NCBI GenBank assembly: GCA_025964295.1
Contig: JAOPZD010000267.1
Span: 1 to 6,585, forward strand
Length of the DNA: 6,585 nt
DNA from: Conexibacter sp.
GTDB taxonomy: Bacteria > Actinomycetota > Thermoleophilia > Solirubrobacterales > Solirubrobacteraceae
Direction: 5' to 3'
Part shown: positions 1 to 5,588 of the stretch, one piece after another
How the letters are laid out: each line of letters opens with the position of its first letter
Position numbering within the stretch: position 1 is the stretch's first letter
Program-made: the position numbers and the translations under genes
Notes under the pieces: model-generated
Database searches by the model: none
The model's input: only the letters and a program-made list of their open reading frames with translations
Told to the model about the DNA's origin: nothing

Positions 1-95
1 ACGAGGAAGGGCGAGTATCACCTCGCCGCGTTGCGTCTCTCCGGCGCGGTGCCGACCTCGAGCCACGTCTACTGGGCGGGCCTCAACGGCATCGC
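1..95 (+). other. Possible foreign or rearranged coding fragment at the window edge
   Basis: Seen: read from position 1 on the plus strand, the 31 codons of 1-93 have only two A/T third positions (tat, cgt) and give an ordinary-looking peptide (for example SGAVPTSSHVYWAGLNGIAG). The minus frame of the oxidoreductase has A/T at 13 of its 31 third positions here, against 0 of 20 in 121-180. After about position 95 the plus frame turns into the arginine-rich text expected of a gene's shadow. No stop or start marks the change. I do not recognise the peptide. It could be the edge of another gene joined here by recombination or misassembly, or chance over a short stretch. Confidence 0.3.
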
Positions 96-663
96 AGGCG
101 CGCGCGCCGCCGCCGTCGAAGAGCCGCCGCGCCAGCCCGACCGAGGACTCCGGCAGCAGCCGCGCGAAGCGCAGCGTGCCGAGCGGCCCGGTCTGGGTCA
201 GCAGCTTCAGCGCGCCCCCGACCGGCGGGAAGCCGGCGAGCAGCGTGGCGCGCAGCGCCTCCCAGTGGTCCAGGAACGGCTCGGCGAACGCCGCCCACGC
301 GTCGCCGTCGCCGTCGTGCACCGCGTTGAGCGACGCGACGGTGCGGTCCATTTCGCGGTACAGGACGGCCGCCGGCGCGCCGTCGTCGGGCAGCGGGGTG
401 GCGTAGCAGGCGTCGGGGTGCACCCACTCCAGCCCGTGCTCGGCCAGCGGCATCCGCGCGAAGACCGGCGAGGCCACGGCCGCCGGGTAGACCGAGGAGA
501 ACGTGTCGTGGTGGAAGCCGGGCAGCGTGAGCTCCTCGGTGCGCACCGCGCCGCCGGGGTGGTCGGCCGCCTCGAGGACGACGACCGAGCGCCCGGCCTC
601 GGCGAGCCGGATGGCGGCGGCCAGCCCGTTGGGGCCGCTGCCGATGACGACCGCGTCGGTCAC
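1..663 (-). CDS. FAD-dependent oxidoreductase, phytoene-dehydrogenase-like, N-terminal part
   Basis: Seen: the protein opens MTDAVVIGSGPNGLAAAIRL, a Rossmann dinucleotide-binding fold with GSGPNG at residues 8-13. The second strand ends in E31 (VVVLEA, 27-32), the expected ribose-binding acid, followed by the GG pair at 37-38. Residues 42-62 (TEELTLPGFHHDTFSSVYPA) match the substrate-side start of phytoene desaturase/CrtI-like and related NAD(P)/FAD-dependent amine-oxidase-fold proteins. Such proteins are usually about 500 residues; only about 190 convincing ones are here. The GTG at 663 overlaps the stop of the preceding small ORF (GTGA) and has no Shine-Dalgarno of its own, so translation is probably coupled. 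Odd: family-like sequence stops near GGGARA (position about 95), and from there to position 1 the frame is open but no longer looks coding (see findings). The gene may be cut by a rearrangement or assembly join as well as by the window edge. Substrate unknown; carotenoid or another hydrophobic compound is only a family-level guess. Confidence 0.75.
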   Translation of the reverse strand, partial: MTDAVVIGSGPNGLAAAIRLAEAGRSVVVLEAADHPGGAVRTEELTLPGFHHDTFSSVYPAAVASPVFARMPLAEHGLEWVHPDACYATPLPDDGAPAAVLYREMDRTVASLNAVHDGDGDAWAAFAEPFLDHWEALRATLLAGFPPVGGALKLLTQTGPLGTLRFARLLPESSVGLARRLFDGGGARACDAVEARPVDVARGRHRAGETQRGEVILALPR

Positions 664-761
664 CGGGCGAGCGTCGTCAGGACGGCGAGGTCCAGCGGCC
701 CGGAGCGCGGGCCGTCGACGTGCTCGTCGGGACTGGTGTGGTCGGTGGGCGGCCGGGTCAT
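660..761 (-). CDS. Small ORF of 33 residues, coupled to the oxidoreductase start
   Basis: Seen: ATG at 761 to TGA at 660. The product starts MTRPPTDHTSPDEHVDG and ends LDLAVLTTLAR. Of 33 sense codons, 32 end in G or C (the exception is agt). GGAAG lies 6 nt upstream of the ATG and an in-frame TAG lies 24 nt upstream of it, so this is the only start. The stop shares bases with the GTG of the oxidoreductase (GTGA), the classical layout for translational coupling. The N-terminal half is hydrophilic (P, D, H, T) and the C-terminal half mildly hydrophobic, with no signal peptide, membrane helix or cysteine. I recognise no family. It may be a leader that feeds ribosomes to the next gene, or a small partner of it. 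Too short to be certain it is made. Confidence 0.45.
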   Translation of the reverse strand: MTRPPTDHTSPDEHVDGPRSGPLDLAVLTTLAR

Positions 762-767
762 GGACGT

Positions 768-772
768 CTTCC
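768..772 (-). promoter_or_regulatory. Ribosome binding site of the 33-residue ORF
   Basis: GGAAG on the minus strand, 6 nt before the ATG at 761. It is a four-of-five match to GGAGG at normal spacing and is the main support, with codon use, for translation of the small ORF. Confidence 0.4.
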
Positions 773-831
773 AGGACCCGGTCTACCCCACCGCACCGGC
801 CGGCACCGCGCGATCGCCGCGGCCTGGCGCC

Positions 832-2346
832 TCAGCCCGCCTCGGAGTACGCGAGGTCGCGCCCCGCGGCGGCGTCCTCGACGTCCTCCTCGCCGGCCGG
901 CGCGTGGCCGTGCCCGGCGGCCGGGTCCACCGGCTGGACGACGAACACCGCGACGGCCAGCGCGGCGAGCGCCAGCCCGAGGCCGACCACGAAGGCCAGC
1001 TGGTAGCCGCCGGTCAGCGCCTCGGCCGTGCTCTTGCCCTGGGCCGCCAGCTTGTCGCTGTGCGTCGCGCTCAGCGTGGCGAGCACCGCGAGGCCCACCG
1101 CGCCGCCGACCTGGGCGGTCGTGTTGACCAGGCCGGACGCCAGGCCCGCGTCCTGGGGCTCCACGCCGGCCATCGCCAGCGTCATCAGGGCGGGGAACGC
1201 CGTGCCCGCGCCGATCCCGAAGACGACCATCGCCGGGAAGACGTCGGCGAAGTAGCTGCCGTCGGCCGAGATCTGGGTGAACCACGCCAGCCCGGCGCAG
1301 ATCAGCGTCATCCCGGGGATCAGCACCGTGCGCGCGCCGAAGCGCATGATCAGCTTGTCGGTGAAGCCCAGCGAGAGGCTGCCCATCGTCACGGTCGCGG
1401 GCAGGAAGGCGAACCCGATCTGCAGCGCGTCATAGCCCAGCACCCGCTGCATGTAGAGCGTGCCCATGAAGAACATGCCGAACATCCCGGCGACCGACAG
1501 GATCTGGACGAGGTTGGCGCCGGTGATGTTGCGCGAGCGGAAGATCCGCAGCGGCACCAGCGGCTGGGCGGCGGTCGCCTCGCGGGCCACGAAGGCCACC
1601 AGCAGCGCGATCGCCACGGCGCCGAAGCCGAGCGTCGTGGTCGAGCCCCAGCCGTCGTCGGCGGCGGGCTTGACCAGCGTGTAGACCAGCAGCATCAGCG
1701 CGCCGGTGATCAGCAGCGCGCCGAGCACGTCGGTGCCGGACCCGAGGCCCGCGCCCTTGTCGCGCGGCAGCAGCCGGGTCGCCAGGACGGCGGTGACGAT
1801 GCCGATCGGCACGTTGATGAAGAAGATCCAGTGCCAGTTGATGGCGTCGGTCAGGATGCCGCCGGCCAGCAGGCCGATCGAGCCGCCCGCGGAGGCGACG
1901 AACGCGAAGACGCCGATCGCCTTGGCCTGGTCGGCGCCGGGCGGGAACATCGTCACGATCATCCCGAGGATCACCGCGGAGGTCATCGCGCCGCCGACGC
2001 CCTGCACGAAGCGGGCGATGACGAGCATCTCCTGGCTGTTGGCCACGCCGCACACGACCGAGGAGACCGTGAAGACCGCGAGGCCCGAGAGGAAGACGTC
2101 GCGGCGCGAGATCAGGTCGCCGAGGCGCCCGGCGAGCAGCAGCAGCCCGCCGAACGCGATCAGGTAGGCGTTGACCACCCACGCCAGGCCGGAGGCCGAG
2201 AAGTGCAGGTCGTTCTGGATCGACGGCAGCGCCACGTTCACCACCGTCGTGTCGAGCACGATCATCAACATGCCGACGCACAGCACGACGAGGGCGATCC
2301 AGCGCTGGCGGTCGTCGAGGGTCTGTGGCGGGGCTGCGGCGCTCAT
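832..2346 (-). CDS. DHA2-type MFS drug/metabolite exporter (EmrB/QacA-like)
   Basis: Proton-driven export across the cytoplasmic membrane is the family role; the substrate cannot be read from sequence. The 504-residue length is usual for 14-TM DHA2 members. Signature motifs are in order: LDTTVVNVALPSI at 31-43 (motif D1), GRLGDLISRR at 73-82 (motif A, loop 2-3), RFVQGVGGA from R112 (motif B), and GGSIGLLAGGILTD at 154-167 (the antiporter motif C) followed by WHW and FFINVPIG at 175-182. The C-terminus after the last helix is a short polar tail with GHGH and a run of acidic residues (GEEDVEDAAAG). The start at 2346 is chosen over an upstream in-frame ATG at 2430 because AGGAG sits 7 nt before it and the hydrophobic core begins soon after; the upstream extension is arginine-rich and overlaps the methyltransferase. 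It lies 43 nt downstream of the methyltransferase and probably shares its transcript. Confidence 0.93.
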   Translation of the reverse strand: MSAAAPPQTLDDRQRWIALVVLCVGMLMIVLDTTVVNVALPSIQNDLHFSASGLAWVVNAYLIAFGGLLLLAGRLGDLISRRDVFLSGLAVFTVSSVVCGVANSQEMLVIARFVQGVGGAMTSAVILGMIVTMFPPGADQAKAIGVFAFVASAGGSIGLLAGGILTDAINWHWIFFINVPIGIVTAVLATRLLPRDKGAGLGSGTDVLGALLITGALMLLVYTLVKPAADDGWGSTTTLGFGAVAIALLVAFVAREATAAQPLVPLRIFRSRNITGANLVQILSVAGMFGMFFMGTLYMQRVLGYDALQIGFAFLPATVTMGSLSLGFTDKLIMRFGARTVLIPGMTLICAGLAWFTQISADGSYFADVFPAMVVFGIGAGTAFPALMTLAMAGVEPQDAGLASGLVNTTAQVGGAVGLAVLATLSATHSDKLAAQGKSTAEALTGGYQLAFVVGLGLALAALAVAVFVVQPVDPAAGHGHAPAGEEDVEDAAAGRDLAYSEAG

Positions 2347-2353
2347 GGTCGTG

Positions 2354-2358
2354 CTCCT
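2354..2358 (-). promoter_or_regulatory. Ribosome binding site of the minus-strand exporter
   Basis: AGGAG on the minus strand with 7 nt to the ATG at 2346. This decides the start of the exporter against the ATG 84 bases further upstream. Confidence 0.75.
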
Positions 2359-2389
2359 GTTGCTCGGGTTCCGGGGAGGGGTCACACGT

Positions 2390-3127
2390 CTACGTCGATG
2401 CAGAAGACCGCTTCTCGACACGGAACTCATCGCGGTCGTCCGCGAACGTACTGGACTCCCGGCGCAGCTCCGCGCGCCAGAACGGCGCGACGAGGTCCAG
2501 CGCGGCGATCCGCAGCGGCGGATCGACGCTCGTGGCGAACCGCCCGACCTCGGCGCGGGTCAGCGGCCACGGCGGGCCGGCGGCGAGCGGCTCGCCGTCG
2601 GCGCGGGCGGAGGAGACGACCAGCAGCGTGCCGCCGGGCGCGACGAGGCGCGACACCCCCGCGATCGCCGCGTCGCGGATGGCCGGCGGCAGCGCCTGGA
2701 CGGTCAGCGACTCGACCACGAGGTCGAACGCGCCGACCCATGCGGGCGGGAGCGCGAGCAGGTCGCCGACCTCGTAGCGCGCGTTGGGATGGGCGGAGCG
2801 CTCGCCGGCGATCCGCATCGCGGTCGCCGAGACGTCGAAGCCGAGCGTGGCGAAGCCCAGCGACGCGACGAACTCCGCGTCGGCGCCCAGCCCCGCGCCG
2901 ACGACCACCGCGCGGCGTCCCTCCCCGCGCAGCCCGCGCTCCGTCGCCCACGCCTCCAGCACCGGCCGTGGCCCGGGCAGGTCCCACGGCGGCGCGGTGC
3001 CCGCGCGCTCGGTGGCGGCGTAGAGCGGCTCGAACCACCCGGTCGGGTCGCCGGCGGCCAGCGCCTCGGCGGCGAGGTCGCCGCTCGACAGGGCGCCGGG
3101 GGCGTCGTCGTCGCGCGCGCCGCTCAC
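2390..3127 (-). CDS. Class I SAM-dependent methyltransferase (TPMT-like small-molecule type)
   Basis: Transfers a methyl group from S-adenosylmethionine, probably to a small molecule; acceptor unknown. Numbering from the GTG at 3127 (245 residues): a DPTGWFEPLYAATERAG segment at about 28-43, which precedes the fold in many actinobacterial members; motif I VVVGAGLGADAEF at 74-86; the acidic strand-2 end GFDVSATA at 96-103 with D98 for the ribose; GDLLALP with D122 for the adenine side; FDLVVE at 134-139 (motif IV); and LVAPGGTLLVV for strand 5. It resembles thiopurine-methyltransferase-like detoxifying enzymes. Start choice: the GTG lies 1 nt after the stop of the zinc-ribbon gene. An alternative ATG at 3160 has GAGG nearby, but its extra residues (MPRRRRRRARD) are only the other reading of the zinc-ribbon gene's proline-rich tail. 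It sits in the marR operon and could modify a compound that the neighbouring pumps export; that link is inferred. Confidence 0.85.
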   Translation of the reverse strand: MSGARDDDAPGALSSGDLAAEALAAGDPTGWFEPLYAATERAGTAPPWDLPGPRPVLEAWATERGLRGEGRRAVVVGAGLGADAEFVASLGFATLGFDVSATAMRIAGERSAHPNARYEVGDLLALPPAWVGAFDLVVESLTVQALPPAIRDAAIAGVSRLVAPGGTLLVVSSARADGEPLAAGPPWPLTRAEVGRFATSVDPPLRIAALDLVAPFWRAELRRESSTFADDRDEFRVEKRSSAST

Positions 3128-3128
3128 G

Positions 3129-3287
3129 TCACGCGCGCGGCGACGGCGGCGGCGGGGCATCGACCTCGACGACCTGCCCGAACTCCGGGCACGCCTCGTT
3201 CGCGCACTCCCAGCGCCCCGCGTTGTCGGCCAGGCCCTCGTTCGCCGGCTGGCCGCAGGTCGGGCAGAGCGGATGCGCGGTCGTCAT
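3129..3287 (-). CDS. Small zinc-ribbon protein, 52 residues
   Basis: Seen: ATG at 3287 to TGA at 3129. The cysteines form C8-x2-C11 (LCPTCGQPANEG) and C28-x4-C33 (WECANEACPEFG), a four-cysteine zinc-ribbon pattern with treble-clef spacing, followed by a proline-rich end (VDAPPPPSPRA). Nearly every codon ends in G or C. It begins 11 nt after the marR stop and ends 1 nt before the methyltransferase GTG, so it is embedded in the operon and read in a different phase from its neighbours. No Shine-Dalgarno is visible; reinitiation after marR is likely. Tiny zinc ribbons of this sort often bind nucleic acid or a protein partner, but no function can be assigned here. The four cysteines and the tight packing make a real gene likely. 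Confidence 0.72.
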   Translation of the reverse strand: MTTAHPLCPTCGQPANEGLADNAGRWECANEACPEFGQVVEVDAPPPPSPRA

Positions 3288-3298
3288 GGGACCAGACT

Positions 3299-3727
3299 CT
3301 ACGCGCGCGCGATGCGGTCCAGCAGCTCCAGCGCGTCGTGCAGGCGGGCGCGGTCGGCGGCGTCGAAGTCGCGTGCCAGCGTCTCGGCCAGCCAGTCCTC
3401 GCGCGCGGCGCGCGAGGCCAGGATCTTCTCCCGGCCGGCGTCGGTGAGCTCGACGAACGCGCGGCGCCCGTCGTCGGGATCCGGGCGGCGCGCGACCCAG
3501 CCGGAGGCCTCGAGCTCCTTGACCGTCTGGGCCATCGACTGCGGGCGCATGCGCTGCGTGGCGGCCAGGTCGCTGACCGACGCGGGCCCTTCGCGCTCCA
3601 GCAGGCCGAGGACGGCCAGCACCGGGACGGGCGGGCCGGGCTCGGCGCGCAGGCGCCGGACCACGCGGCCGAGCGACACGCGCAGCTCGTGCGCGAGGAG
3701 CGTGGTCGGCGGCGCCGTGGGAGCCAT
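3299..3727 (-). CDS. MarR-family transcriptional regulator
   Basis: A 142-residue winged-helix DNA-binding protein, the normal length for the family and expected to act as a dimer. Seen: an N-terminal helix (LAHELRVSLGRVVRRL, about 11-26), the winged HTH at about 36-95 with recognition region SVSDLAATQRMRPQSMAQTV, then ELEASGWVARR and the wing PDPDDGRRAFVELTDAGRE at 82-100, where DPDDGRR is the hallmark of MarR proteins. A C-terminal helical dimerisation segment follows. The ATG at 3727 is preceded by no Shine-Dalgarno, but a TAGCAT box lies 7 nt upstream, which suits a leaderless message. It is divergent from the plus-strand exporter, with twin palindromes between them, the classic layout for a repressor of an efflux pump that also controls itself. 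No cysteine is present, so thiol-oxidation sensing of the OhrR type is unlikely; a phenolic or drug-like ligand is more plausible for the family. Confidence 0.92.
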   Translation of the reverse strand: MAPTAPPTTLLAHELRVSLGRVVRRLRAEPGPPVPVLAVLGLLEREGPASVSDLAATQRMRPQSMAQTVKELEASGWVARRPDPDDGRRAFVELTDAGREKILASRAAREDWLAETLARDFDAADRARLHDALELLDRIARA

Positions 3728-3734
3728 GGCGCAG

Positions 3735-3740
3735 ATGCTA
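3735..3740 (-). promoter_or_regulatory. Candidate -10 box of marR (leaderless)
   Basis: TAGCAT on the minus strand matches TAnnnT and agrees with TATAAT at four of six positions. Seven nt separate it from the A of the marR ATG, so transcription would start at or next to the codon. No good TTGACA-like -35 is seen; its place would fall inside the left palindrome. Confidence 0.45.
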
Positions 3741-3752
3741 CCCGACGCTTCA

Positions 3753-3778
3753 ACAGGCGACCTGTACAGGCAGCCTGT
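3753..3778. promoter_or_regulatory. Twin palindromic operator, probable MarR binding sites
   Basis: Two 13-bp palindromes abut exactly: ACAGG-CGA-CCTGT (3753-3765) and ACAGG-CAG-CCTGT (3766-3778). All ten arm bases match in each. The joint itself makes a third perfect palindrome, CCTGTACAGG (3761-3770). The right copy extends by one pair to TACAGG-CAG-CCTGTA. The site fills the -35 regions of both divergent promoters and touches the plus-strand TATAAT. Binding by the adjacent MarR protein is inferred from position and symmetry; two dimers side by side or on opposite faces could be held. Confidence 0.75.
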
Positions 3779-3783
3779 ATAAT
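3778..3783 (+). promoter_or_regulatory. -10 box of the plus-strand exporter promoter
   Basis: A perfect TATAAT in an otherwise very GC-rich region, immediately preceded by TG. It lies 11 nt before the GTG at 3795, so a start about 7 nt downstream of the box leaves a leader of only a few bases. The -35 position (about 3755-3760, AGGCGA) is a poor match and lies within the operator, so a bound repressor would block polymerase. Confidence 0.7.
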
Positions 3784-3794
3784 TTGCCTTCGAC

Positions 3795-5588
3795 GTGCGG
3801 ACCCTCACCCCCGACAGGTACAAGTGGGTCGCGCTGTCCAACGCGACGCTGGCCGTGCTGCTGGCCACGCTGGACGGCTCGATCACGATCATCGCGATGC
3901 CCGACATCTTCCGGGGCATCCACCTCGACCCCCTGGTCCCGGCCAACTCGTTCTACCTGCTGTGGATGATCCTGGGGTACCTGGTCGTCACGAGCGTGCT
4001 GATCGTCAGCCTCGGCCGCCTCGGCGACATGGTCGGCCGCGTCAAGATCTACAACCTGGGCTTCGTCATCTACACGGTGGCCTCGCTGCTGCTGGCGATC
4101 GACTGGCTGCAGGGCTCCAGCGGCGCGCTGTACCTGATCGGGATGCGGATCGTCCAGGGCATCGGCGGCGCCTGCCTGCTGGCCAACGCCGCGGCGATCA
4201 TCACCGACGCGTTCCCCGCCCATCAGCGCGGGATGGCCTTGGGCATCAACAACATCGTCGGCGTCAGCGGCACGTTCATCGGCCTGGTCCTCGGCGGGAT
4301 CCTCGCGCCGATCGACTGGCGGCTGGTCTTCCTGATCTCGGTCCCCGTCGGCGTCTTCGGGACGGTCTGGGCCTACGTCGCGCTGCGCGAGCTCGGCAAG
4401 CCGCGGCGCTCGCGCGTCGACTGGGCGGGCAACTTCACGTTCGCGCTCGGGTTGGTCTTGTTGATGACCGCCGTGACCTACGGCATCCGGCCCGCGGGCG
4501 GGCACGCGATCGGCTGGGGCAGCCCCCGCGTCCTGGGGCTGCTCGGCGGCGCGGTGGCGTCGCTGGCCGCGTTCGTCGCGATCGAGCGGCGCGTGCCCGA
4601 GCCGATGTTCCGCCTGCCGCTGTTCCGGATCCGGGCGTTCACCTTCGGGACGCTGTCGACGTTCCTGTCGTCGGTCTCGCGCGGCGGGCTGATGTTCATG
4701 CTGATCATCTGGCTGCAGGGCATCTGGCTGCCCCAGCACGGCTACTCGTTCACCGAGACGCCGTTGTGGGCCGGCATCTACATGCTGCCGCTGACCGCCG
4801 GGATGCTCCTGGCCGGCCCGACGTCGGGCTACTTCTCCGACCGCTTCGGCGCGCGGCCGTTCGCCACGGCCGGGATGGTGCTCACCGCGCTGGGCTTCGG
4901 CCTGCTGATGCTCCTGCCCACGGACTTCAGCTACCCGGTCTTCGGCGCGATCCTGTTCCTCATCGGCGCAGCGATGGGCATGTTCGCCTCACCCAACCGC
5001 GCGGCGGTGATGAACAGCCTGCCCAAGGCCGACCGCGGGGCCGGCGGCGCGATGAACCAGACCTTCCAGAACTCGGCGCAGGTCCTGTCGATCGGGATCT
5101 TCTTCACCCTGATGATCATCGGGCTGGCCTCGACGCTGCCGGCGACGCTGACCGCCGGCCTGCAGGCCCACGGCGTCGACCCGGCCACCGCGCACCACGT
5201 CGCCGGGCTGCCGCCGGTGTCGATCCTGTTCGCCGCGTTCCTGGGGTACAACCCGATCCAGCACCTGCTCGGCCCCCACGCGCTCGCCGCGCTGCCGATC
5301 CACGACCAGGCCGTCCTGACCGGCCCGTCGTTCTTCCCCAACCTGATCTCCGCCCCGTTCCAATCCGGCCTGCACGCCGCCTTCACGTTCGCGATCGTCG
5401 CCTGCCTGGTGGCCGCCGCGGCGTCGCTGCTGCGCGGCGGCCGGATGGTGGACGCGGGCGAGGAGCCCGATCCTGTCCCCACCAGAGGAGCACCATGCAC
5501 GTCGAGTGGTACGGCCAATCCGCGTTTCGCCTCGGCGACGGCGAGCGAACCGTCGTCATCGACCCCTTCGACGACCTCTCGCCGCTGA
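3795..5588 (+). CDS. DHA2-type MFS exporter under divergent MarR control
   Basis: Inner-membrane transporter with about 14 helices, expected to export drugs or metabolites by proton antiport. Seen (597 residues): TPDRYKWVALSNATLAVLLA at 5-24 leading into LDGSITIIAMPDIF at 26-39 (a motif D1 variant); GRLGDMVGRVK at 74-84 (motif A); RIVQGIGGA at 118-126 (motif B); GVSGTFIGLVLGGILAPIDW at 156-175 (motif C); and a second-half motif A-like loop YFSDRFGARPF. It is clearly a different subfamily from the minus-strand exporter. The GTG at 3795 has no Shine-Dalgarno but follows a TATAAT box closely. The last helix ends near SLLRGGR, after which the frame runs on for about 50 residues. The final 31 are encoded over the start of the next gene in another phase and are Ser/Thr-rich (SASEPSSST-like), so the true C-terminus is doubtful. 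Confidence 0.93.
   Translation: MRTLTPDRYKWVALSNATLAVLLATLDGSITIIAMPDIFRGIHLDPLVPANSFYLLWMILGYLVVTSVLIVSLGRLGDMVGRVKIYNLGFVIYTVASLLLAIDWLQGSSGALYLIGMRIVQGIGGACLLANAAAIITDAFPAHQRGMALGINNIVGVSGTFIGLVLGGILAPIDWRLVFLISVPVGVFGTVWAYVALRELGKPRRSRVDWAGNFTFALGLVLLMTAVTYGIRPAGGHAIGWGSPRVLGLLGGAVASLAAFVAIERRVPEPMFRLPLFRIRAFTFGTLSTFLSSVSRGGLMFMLIIWLQGIWLPQHGYSFTETPLWAGIYMLPLTAGMLLAGPTSGYFSDRFGARPFATAGMVLTALGFGLLMLLPTDFSYPVFGAILFLIGAAMGMFASPNRAAVMNSLPKADRGAGGAMNQTFQNSAQVLSIGIFFTLMIIGLASTLPATLTAGLQAHGVDPATAHHVAGLPPVSILFAAFLGYNPIQHLLGPHALAALPIHDQAVLTGPSFFPNLISAPFQSGLHAAFTFAIVACLVAAAASLLRGGRMVDAGEEPDPVPTRGAPCTSSGTANPRFASATASEPSSSTPSTTSRR
5484..5490 (+). promoter_or_regulatory. Ribosome binding site of the hydrolase gene
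   Basis: AGAGGAG, 4 nt before the ATG at 5495. It lies inside the open frame of the exporter and fixes the hydrolase start despite the 94-bp overlap. Confidence 0.75.

Noticed and set aside
31..3447. Very long open frame on the plus strand across the left arm
   Set aside because: It is the G+C-rich shadow of the minus-strand genes: arginine-, glycine- and histidine-rich with no family motif, while the minus strand carries recognisable MarR, methyltransferase and MFS proteins. Only its first 31 codons look different.
3124..3753. Minus-strand open frame spanning marR and the zinc-ribbon region
   Set aside because: It is out of phase with both the MarR wing motif and the CPTCG protein, and its translation is Arg/Ser/Pro-rich.
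3749..3754. TTCAAC as a -35 element for the TATAAT box
   Set aside because: The spacer would be 23 nt, too long for a housekeeping sigma factor.
3753..3778. Start of a CRISPR or tandem-repeat array
   Set aside because: Only two 13-bp units with no spacers, lying precisely between divergent promoters; an operator explains it better.
3727..3946. N-terminal extension of MarR to an upstream start at 3946
   Set aside because: It would cross the operator and both promoters and overlap the exporter start; the MarR fold fits from 3727.
2171..5494. Long plus-strand open frame leading into the hydrolase, suggesting a giant fusion protein
   Set aside because: Only the part from 5495 is protein-like and it has its own ribosome site. 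The upstream part is the shadow of the methyltransferase, marR and the exporter.
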